Part shown: positions 46,335 through 51,581 of the stretch, in pieces
Position numbering within the stretch: position 1 is the first letter of the stretch
Layout: every line of letters begins with the position of its first letter
Assembly (NCBI GenBank): GCA_041675325.1
Contig: JBAYUG010000011.1
Location: 1 to 51,581 of the forward strand
Reading direction: 5' to 3'
Source of the DNA: CAIKZJ01 sp041675325
GTDB taxonomy: Bacteria; Bacteroidota; Ignavibacteria; Tepidaquicellales; Tepidaquicellaceae
Length of the DNA: 51,581 nucleotides
Notes under the pieces: generated by a model
The model's input: the letters and a program-made list of their open reading frames with translations, nothing else
Told to the model about the DNA's origin: nothing
Database searches by the model: none
Position numbers and translations under genes: made by a program

Positions 46335-47039
46335 TTAAACAGCAGTATGTAACTCCGTAAGCGCTTTATCTATTCTCACTCCCGGACCCATAGTACTTGA
46401 TACTGTTATTCCTTTTATATATGTACCTTTTGATGCTGATGGTTTCAACTTAATTATCATATTTATAAAAGCTGAAACATTTTCAACCAATTTAATCTCT
46501 TCAAAAGATGCTTTGCCAATAGCTGAGTGAACAGTACCATTCTTATCAACCCTGAAATCAATTTTACCGGCTTTGACTTCCTTTACTGCCTGACCAACAT
46601 TTGGCGTGACAGTACCGCTTTTCGGATTAGGCATTAGTCCGCGAGGACCGAGAATTTTCCCTAATTTACCGAGTTCAACCATAGAATCGGGTGTTGCAAT
46701 GATAACGTCAATATCTGTCCAGCCATCCTGAATCTTTTTCAAATATTCTTCAAAGCCAACATGGTCAGCACCTGCGTCTATAGCATCCTGCTGTTTTTCA
46801 GGTTTGGCAATAACAAGAACTCTGACAGTTTTCCCTGTGCCGTTTGGCAATGAAACCGTACCTCTTACAACCTGGTCGGCATGCTTAGGATCAACACCTA
46901 AATTCATTGCGATATCAACTGACTCATCAAACTTTGCTTTTGCATACTGTTTGACGATAGCGACAGCATCTTTAATTTTGTAATCTTTCTTTGAATCGAA
47001 AGATTTATTTATTTCTTTCTGTTTCTTTGTTAGTTTCAT
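46335..47039 (-). CDS. rplA: 50S ribosomal protein L1
   Basis: Binds 23S rRNA in the mobile L1 stalk near the E site, 234 residues, full length. It has the family signature KILGPRGLMPNPKSGTVTP near residues 126-144, KAGKIDFRVDKNG near 156 and the C-terminal STMGPGVRID. It follows rplK after 26 bases. L1 also represses the rplK-rplA mRNA in other bacteria; no site is evident here. Confidence 0.97.
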   Translation of the reverse strand: MKLTKKQKEINKSFDSKKDYKIKDAVAIVKQYAKAKFDESVDIAMNLGVDPKHADQVVRGTVSLPNGTGKTVRVLVIAKPEKQQDAIDAGADHVGFEEYLKKIQDGWTDIDVIIATPDSMVELGKLGKILGPRGLMPNPKSGTVTPNVGQAVKEVKAGKIDFRVDKNGTVHSAIGKASFEEIKLVENVSAFINMIIKLKPSASKGTYIKGITVSSTMGPGVRIDKALTELHTAV

Positions 47040-47065
47040 TTTCTAAAACAATTTAAGTTCAATAA

Positions 47066-47488
47066 TTATTCTACGGTTATTCCCATGCTTCTTGCGGTAC
47101 CTTTTACCATACTCATTGCATGTTCAACATCTCTTGCATTTAAATCAACCATCTTTGATTCAGCAATTTCTTTCACTTGTTTAGCTGAGACTTTGCCTAC
47201 TTTTGTCTTATTCGGAATACCTGAACCCTTTTCCAGACCTGCAGCTTTAAGGAGCAATACTGCTGCCGGAGGAGTTTTGGTAATAAATGTAAATGATTTG
47301 TCCGAATAGACTGTTATAACAACCGGTATTATTAAACCCTTCTTGTCCTGGGTTCTGGCATTGAATTGTTTACAGAACTCCATTCCGTTAACGCCTCTTT
47401 GTCCTAATGCCGGTCCAACGGGAGGGGCCATCGTTGCCTGCCCTGCCGGAATTTGTAACTTAATGAATCCTACTACTTTTTTGGCCAT
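47066..47488 (-). CDS. rplK: 50S ribosomal protein L11
   Basis: A component of the GTPase-associated centre and the site of thiostrepton binding, 140 residues. Typical segments are IKLQIPAGQATMAPPVGPAL (residues 9-28), GVNGMEFCKQFNA and the C-terminal VEHAMSMVKGTARSMGITVE. It follows nusG by 23 bases. Confidence 0.98.
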   Translation of the reverse strand: MAKKVVGFIKLQIPAGQATMAPPVGPALGQRGVNGMEFCKQFNARTQDKKGLIIPVVITVYSDKSFTFITKTPPAAVLLLKAAGLEKGSGIPNKTKVGKVSAKQVKEIAESKMVDLNARDVEHAMSMVKGTARSMGITVE

Positions 47489-47511
47489 GATATATTATAT
47501 TTTAAAAATGT

Positions 47512-48156
47512 TTATTTAAACTTTTCAATTTGATTGAATTCAAGCTCGATAGGTGTCTTTCTGCCGAAAATGCTCACCATAACTTTTACTTTCATCTTTT
47601 CAGTATTTATCTCAAGCACAACACCGCTGAAATTGTTGAAAGGACCATTTGTGACTTTCACAGAGTCGCCCTCAAGAAGTTTAAGGTCAATTTTCTCGGA
47701 CGAATTCTCATCATTTAATATTGCTTTTATTCTTTTTATTTCAGAATCCCTTAAAGGAACGGGTTCAAGTCTCTCTCCTTTAATATTTTTTGACCCGACT
47801 ACACCCATAAGACTCGGAACCTGTGAGAGCATCCTCTTAATGTTGTCATCAAGGTCAACCTCAAGAAGTATATATCCGGGAAAGAAGTTTTTATACTTTA
47901 TTTTCTTTTTCCCGTTCTTTACTTCGAATACTTTTTCAAGAGGAATCATAACAGTCTTAATCTTTTGTTCGAGACCTTCCTCTTTTATCTGGTTATCGAT
48001 ATATAACTTTACTTTATTTTCGTGACCTGAAACAATTCTTACAGCATACCATCTGAAACTACCATTATCAGAATCGTTAATTTCATCTGTCAACGGAGTT
48101 TCAGTTAATTCTTCGCCCGTATTCTCCTGGATTATATCTTCTTCGTTGTCTGTCAT
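47512..48156 (-). CDS. nusG: Transcription termination/antitermination factor NusG
   Basis: Binds RNA polymerase and links transcription to Rho or the ribosome, 214 residues. The NGN domain starts near residue 36 (RWYAVRIVSGHE) and the KOW domain near residue 157 (LEGDSVKVTNGPF). Ahead of the NGN domain is a 35-residue, strongly acidic extension rich in Asp, Glu and Thr, not part of the conserved fold. The annotated ATG is the first one available; a shorter start would need a non-ATG codon. It follows secE by 15 bases. Confidence 0.96.
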   Translation of the reverse strand: MTDNEEDIIQENTGEELTETPLTDEINDSDNGSFRWYAVRIVSGHENKVKLYIDNQIKEEGLEQKIKTVMIPLEKVFEVKNGKKKIKYKNFFPGYILLEVDLDDNIKRMLSQVPSLMGVVGSKNIKGERLEPVPLRDSEIKRIKAILNDENSSEKIDLKLLEGDSVKVTNGPFNNFSGVVLEINTEKMKVKVMVSIFGRKTPIELEFNQIEKFK

Positions 48157-48171
48157 CTTATACTGATTGTA

Positions 48172-48354
48172 TTAAAATAGAATTTTAAGCAGTTCACTGA
48201 TACCCTTATCAACAATGTACACAAAAATTGCAAACACAAACATAGTAACAATAACTACTTTTGTGTAGTCTCTCAATTCCTCTTTTTTAGGCCAGGAGAC
48301 TTTTTTCATTTCTTTAAATATATCTGTAAAAAAACCTAATATTTTTTCTCTCAT
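48172..48354 (-). CDS. secE: Preprotein translocase subunit SecE
   Basis: A 60-residue, single-helix SecE, the essential clamp around SecY. The amphipathic MKKVSWPKKEELRDYTKVV (about 16-34) is the conserved SecE motif, and one membrane helix follows (about 35-57). It starts 22 bases after tRNA-Trp and precedes nusG, the standard order. Confidence 0.96.
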   Translation of the reverse strand: MREKILGFFTDIFKEMKKVSWPKKEELRDYTKVVIVTMFVFAIFVYIVDKGISELLKILF

Positions 48355-48376
48355 GTGAATTTGATTATCTTAAATG

Positions 48377-48449
48377 CACGAGTGGAGGGACTCGAACCCC
48401 CAACCAACGGTTTTGGAGACCGCTACTCTACCAATTGAGCTACACTCGT
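48377..48449 (-). tRNA. trnW: tRNA-Trp (anticodon CCA)
   Basis: A 73-base cloverleaf with seven-base-pair acceptor ACGAGTG/CACTCGT, T-loop TTCGAGT, and anticodon CCA in the loop after GGTCT. The 3' CCA is not encoded. It is the last tRNA of the cluster, directly before secE. Confidence 0.97.
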
Positions 48450-48527
48450 ATAAAAACTATATTTTCTAAATAACGGAAAAACAATCTGCATAAAGTAAAG
48501 CAGCAGTCTTAAATTGCTTCAAGCCAG

Positions 48528-48600
48528 AGCTGATGACCGGGATTGAACCGGTGACCTCATCCTTACCAAGGATGTGCTCTACCAACTGAGCTACATCAGC
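48528..48600 (-). tRNA. trnT: tRNA-Thr (anticodon GGT)
   Basis: A 73-base cloverleaf with acceptor GCTGATG/CATCAGC, D-arm TAGCTCAGTTGGTAGAG and anticodon GGT between CATCC and GGATG. CCA is not encoded. In many genomes tuf follows this tRNA; here only 78 bases separate it from tRNA-Trp. Confidence 0.97.
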
Positions 48601-48626
48601 AACTCTTGTTTTAAAAAATAAAACAG

Positions 48627-48699
48627 AGCGGGAGACGGGACTCGAACCCGCGACCAACAGCTTGGAAGGCTGTGACTCTACCAACTGAGTTACTCCCGC
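48627..48699 (-). tRNA. trnG: tRNA-Gly (anticodon TCC)
   Basis: A 73-base cloverleaf with acceptor GCGGGAG/CTCCCGC, T-loop TTCGAGT and anticodon TCC in a loop between ACAGC and GCTGT. CCA is not encoded. Confidence 0.97.
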
Positions 48700-48706
48700 A
48701 TGCTTG

Positions 48707-48789
48707 TGGGTAGGGAAGGATTCGAACCTCCGAAGACATCAGTCGTCAGATTTACAGTCTGATGCGTTTAACCACTTCGCTACCTACCC
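48707..48789 (-). tRNA. trnY: tRNA-Tyr (anticodon GTA)
   Basis: An 83-base class II tRNA with acceptor GGGTAGG/CCTACCC, anticodon GTA between TCAGACT and AATCTGA, and a long variable arm as expected for bacterial tRNA-Tyr. It is the first RNA of the tRNA-secE-nusG-rpl-rpo run. Confidence 0.97.
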
Positions 48790-48807
48790 ATTTTACCGAG
48801 AACATTA

Positions 48808-48836
48808 AATTTATGTAAATTATACGAATAAATCAA
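48808..48836 (-). promoter_or_regulatory. Probable promoter of the tRNA-secE-nusG-rpl-rpo run
   Basis: On the minus strand TTGATT (48831-48836) is 17 bases from TAAATT (48808-48813). A perfect TATAAT also lies at 48819-48824 but with a poor partner. Either would start transcription about 10-20 bases before tRNA-Tyr. Confidence 0.45.
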
Positions 48837-48884
48837 CATATTATTTACAACTTTTGGAAAAAATATTATTTCAGGAATTGAGAC

Positions 48885-50372
48885 TCAGATACCCAGTTTA
48901 AGCAAACTATCGATTTTTCCCTTCTCATTTTTGAGGTAGTTTAATCTTTGCAGAATGTTTTCTTTATTTACCCCATCCTGCTCGGATTGCGACCAAGATA
49001 TTTCGAATATTACAGGCAGAATCATAGTATTTGAAGCATCGTCAGAAATCTCTGTTTTCCCCTTTTTAATTGCACTTATGACCAATTCTTCTCCGATTTC
49101 ATACTTTTCTGCCGGTTTTTTAAGTGCATACAGCTTTTTATCGTCATAAGATTTAATAATTGTATATTCTCCGCTCTTTTTCATCACTTTTCCTGCAATC
49201 TGGATTATATTTTCATTTTCGACATCAGGGTCAGTATTTTTCAACTCTGTTGTTTTTGTCGAAATTTCTATATCTATTTCCTTTGATTTAATTAAAAGAC
49301 TAATCTTTTTGTTAATCAAGTTTTTATTGTCGTATAGAGATTGTCGGGTTTTCCCAAACTCTGAATTAGAAAAATGTTCAGTTACGGCTAATGATTTTTC
49401 TATTCTATCCTTGGCTTCGGAAAACTTTTTCTGTGAGTTGAAATCTTTTGCTTCAGTTTTTAGTGCGCTTAATTCTTTATTAGCATTCTTAACAATATCT
49501 CCATAAATATTCTTATATGTAATCGGCACTTCTTTAGAGTCAAGTTTTTTTAGATATATTAGAGCCGAACGCCAATCGTGATCACAGATTTTCATAGCTA
49601 TTTCTGCGGATAAGAATCTGATTTTTTCTGCGGCATTTTCTTTCAACTTACCATCACTATATTTTATAATGAACTTTTCATACCTGCTAACCTGCGCCTC
49701 CATAAGCTTTACGTCCGAATAATCGTCGTGTCTTTCAATTTCCGCAAACTCTGTATCCTCTTTCATATAAATAAACTGGTACGCAAGAAATCCAGCCGAA
49801 AAGAAAATTATCAAAATTATAAAAACATACAGGACATTCAGTAAAGCATTTTTCCTTTTAAGTTTTGGAAGAAGCTCGTCTAAATATTTTATTTTGGATT
49901 TAATGAAGTCCCCTTCTTCTTCATCGCAGTATCTCAAATAGTCGGTATAGAACATCGAAGCAGCTTTATATTCTTTTCGTTTATAACTTTCCTCAGCACT
50001 ATCGAATATTTTCATTTTTATATTCAATGCCGATACAGCCCTGTTGTAATAGACTTTTGCCTCCATGTTTGACTTTTCCGCACTGAGTATTCTGTTGCAT
50101 TCGTTTATTGCTTCAGTATATTTCTTTAGATTGAGCAGGTATTCAATATGAACAAGGAGTTCTTTTACAGGAACAGACGACTGGAACAAAGGATTCAAAA
50201 GAATATTTCTCTGTGAGCAGCTCAAGACAGTGCAGCCGTTTCCTTTTTCCCAGCAAGTGTTATGATAAATCATACCGCAGGCGGAACAGCAATATCTGCT
50301 TTCGTCATCATTCACCCGCTCCATACAATACTGGCAGATTGGCAAGTTTTCTTTCAAGTTTGAACTAATCAT
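48885..50372 (-). CDS. Membrane protein with N-terminal prokaryotic RING finger
   Basis: A 495-residue protein of unknown function. The N-terminus (about 11-55) has cysteines 13, 16, 29, 32, His37, Cys40, Cys47 and Cys52 in the order C-x2-C, C-x2-C, H-x2-CW, GC-x4-C. That is the layout of the Prok-RING_1 zinc finger family. A helical, TPR-like stretch follows (about 70-172), then one membrane helix (about 178-202) and a charged, helix-rich region (about 205-375). A beta-rich domain (about 385-455) and a coiled end complete it. The RING should be cytoplasmic if the C-terminal part is exported. It follows the LysE-like gene by 15 bases. An E3-like role is not implied; many such proteins have unknown partners. 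Confidence 0.75.
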   Translation of the reverse strand: MISSNLKENLPICQYCMERVNDDESRYCCSACGMIYHNTCWEKGNGCTVLSCSQRNILLNPLFQSSVPVKELLVHIEYLLNLKKYTEAINECNRILSAEKSNMEAKVYYNRAVSALNIKMKIFDSAEESYKRKEYKAASMFYTDYLRYCDEEEGDFIKSKIKYLDELLPKLKRKNALLNVLYVFIILIIFFSAGFLAYQFIYMKEDTEFAEIERHDDYSDVKLMEAQVSRYEKFIIKYSDGKLKENAAEKIRFLSAEIAMKICDHDWRSALIYLKKLDSKEVPITYKNIYGDIVKNANKELSALKTEAKDFNSQKKFSEAKDRIEKSLAVTEHFSNSEFGKTRQSLYDNKNLINKKISLLIKSKEIDIEISTKTTELKNTDPDVENENIIQIAGKVMKKSGEYTIIKSYDDKKLYALKKPAEKYEIGEELVISAIKKGKTEISDDASNTMILPVIFEISWSQSEQDGVNKENILQRLNYLKNEKGKIDSLLKLGI

Positions 50373-50387
50373 TATAGAATATTAATA

Positions 50388-51161
50388 CTATGAGAGAGAA
50401 AAATCAATTACTTTATACAATAAAAACAAACTAAGCAGTAAAAGAATCCCACCGACAATTATGTTAATTTTATTAAGAGCTTCCGGACTTACTCGATGAG
50501 TATTTTCTGAAATAACTTTTACAAGTGTCCAGAACCATAAGGTTGTACCCGCGAATACGCCGATTGAATAGATTAAACCAGTGATAAACCGCGAATCAAT
50601 AATGCCGTAATTTTTCATGTAGCCAGTCAATGCAAACCATGAAGCCGGAATCGTAACGGACGAAACACAGAGAAACGCCCCTTTTAAAAATCCGCCCACG
50701 AGACCGTTTTCTTTTTTCTGAAGAAGGTTTGAGTGCAGGATTCGTGATAAGTCTTCATTAGTCTGTTCAAGCTTTGTTGTAACTTTTGAGAGTTTATTTT
50801 CAATCTTTTTATCCTGAGCAGGGGTTGTGATATCAGCTTCAACTTTTGTCTTAATAAGTTTATATCCAGAAAGCCCAACAACTATACATCCGACAAGTGT
50901 AAGCAGCACCATAAAAAACTTTTCATTATTAACAAAGAAATCATTAATACTTTCAGGAACGAAACCCTTGATGAGAGCGAAACCGCCATAAGAGATAATT
51001 ATATAAATCATGTCCATAAAACCCGCGCCAGCACCGACTGCAACACCATACTTGATTTCTTTCCTTAAACCCAGAGAAATCACAAGAATGTTAGTCGGAC
51101 CCATCGGAGGCATGGACAGTAAAAACCCTGTTATCAATCCTACAACTAAACTAATTATCAA
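50388..51161 (-). CDS. LysE-family transporter with hydrophilic insert
   Basis: A 257-residue membrane protein with six hydrophobic segments. The first contains the LysE-type MPPMGPTN motif (about 17-24), and GFLKGAFLCVSSVTIPASW (from about 155) resembles the second half-repeat. Between the third and fourth helices is a hydrophilic, coiled-coil-prone loop of about 45 residues (about 106-150). The family exports amino acids or related solutes; the substrate is unknown. The start is TTG at 51161, placing the first helix at the N-terminus; the next in-frame Met falls inside the conserved motif. It heads a two-gene unit with the RING-finger gene. Confidence 0.8.
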   Translation of the reverse strand: MIISLVVGLITGFLLSMPPMGPTNILVISLGLRKEIKYGVAVGAGAGFMDMIYIIISYGGFALIKGFVPESINDFFVNNEKFFMVLLTLVGCIVVGLSGYKLIKTKVEADITTPAQDKKIENKLSKVTTKLEQTNEDLSRILHSNLLQKKENGLVGGFLKGAFLCVSSVTIPASWFALTGYMKNYGIIDSRFITGLIYSIGVFAGTTLWFWTLVKVISENTHRVSPEALNKINIIVGGILLLLSLFLLYKVIDFSLS

Positions 51162-51581
51162 TTTATTTGTGAATATTTCAGAGTAAATTAAAGAATTATG
51201 CAGGCATTTTCAATACATAGGGAAAACAAAATGGAAGACTGAAACGGGAGAAAAATATGTAACCAAAGTGATGCTGGATAGTAGTTTGTTTTGATTAAGG
51301 GAGGTTTCTTGCGGATACGGTTTGAACCCGGGTTTGACGCAAGGAAAATCTTTGTAATGTGTTAGTAAAGTGTGTTTGAAGTGGAGGTGGAGTGGAAGTG
51401 AAATGTGATTTTTGTTTAATTTTGGTATTTTGTAGATTTTTGCTCAAACAACAAAAATCTCAAAAATTTTAAAGAAAGTAAGGTTCAAATACTTTAAACC
51501 TAATAAGATAAATATACAAAAATTTTATCTATTGTCAATAATAAAAACGTTTAATACTGATAAAAAGTTTCAGAGAAGTGA
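51162..51581. other. Gene-free region at the window end
   Basis: No coding, tRNA or repeat-array signal is seen. It contains a 10-bp palindrome AACCCGGGTT (51325-51334), a G-rich purine tract of GTGGAG-like units near 51380-51400 and the inverted repeat listed separately. The promoter of the LysE-like gene should lie here; TTGAAA then TAATTT at 17 bases near 51190-51212 is a weak candidate. Confidence 0.4.
51434..51460. repeat. Perfect 9-bp inverted repeat
   Basis: AGATTTTTG (51434-51442) and CAAAAATCT (51452-51460) are exact complements around a nine-base loop. It is AT-rich with no clear T run on either side. It could be a weak hairpin for a gene beyond the window or a protein site. Confidence 0.4.

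Noticed and set aside
48466..48684. 72-residue reading frame containing VAQLVEHILGKDEVTGSIPV
   Set aside because: It spans tRNA-Thr and tRNA-Gly; this peptide pattern is a well-known artefact of translating tRNA genes.
51325..51334. AACCCGGGTT palindrome as a terminator or operator
   Set aside because: Too short, no T run, and a single copy; left only as a note in the region description.

Overview
The window is a low-GC chromosomal segment made almost entirely of core genes, nearly all read from the minus strand. The organism looks like a member of the Bacteroidota/Chlorobiota/Ignavibacteriota (FCB) assemblage. It has a carboxypeptidase-regulatory-domain TonB receptor, two periplasmic S46 dipeptidyl-peptidases, a GldA/GldF/GldG/DUF4340 transporter set, and promoters of the Bacteroidota form (TTG/TTTG, about 19-20 bp, TAnnTTTG) in front of the 16S gene and mraZ. 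I cannot place it more finely without a database; Ignavibacteria-like is my best inference. TTG starts are used by gpsA, mraZ, rsmH and the LysE-like gene, and GTG by ftsI.

Layout. 1-1453: a 16S rRNA gene on the minus strand, cut at its 3' end by the window edge, with leader, boxA-like site and promoter to 1598. 2053-2433: a small plus-strand HsmA-like membrane protein. 2440-12634: a minus-strand block with a TonB receptor, a small outer-membrane barrel, rfbB, gldA-gldF-gldG-DUF4340, plsY and gpsA. 12881-13996: a plus-strand lipoprotein lipase with clear promoter and terminator. 14046-14429: a gene-free stretch holding an orphan consensus sigma-70 promoter, a nested RNA fold and an 11-bp tandem repeat. 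14430-20092: two S46 peptidases followed by a MetH-type methyltransferase that lacks the cobalamin modules.

20255-36817 (minus strand) is a complete, tightly overlapped dcw cell-wall/division cluster: mraZ-rsmH-ftsL-ftsI-murE-murF-mraY-murD-ftsW-murG-[membrane PH-like protein]-murC-ftsQ-ftsA-ftsZ. It starts at a promoter overlapped by three 10-bp-spaced MraZ boxes and ends at a strong hairpin terminator. 37051-48789 is the transcription/translation cluster: tRNA-Tyr, -Gly, -Thr, -Trp, secE, nusG, rplK, rplA, rplJ, rplL, rpoB, rpoC. It carries an L10 leader-like fold before rplJ, a hairpin between rplL and rpoB, and a terminator after rpoC. 48885-51161 holds a prokaryotic RING-finger membrane protein and a LysE-family transporter with a hydrophilic insert. 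The last 420 bases carry no gene.

The most interesting items are the structured-RNA/repeat region near 14.1-14.3 kb, the uncharacterised PH-like membrane protein inside the dcw cluster, the S46 paralogue missing about 115 residues of its helical domain, the FtsZ with two tail-type motifs, the B12-domain-less MetH, and the Prok-RING protein. I found no CRISPR array, insertion sequence, prophage or clear defence system.
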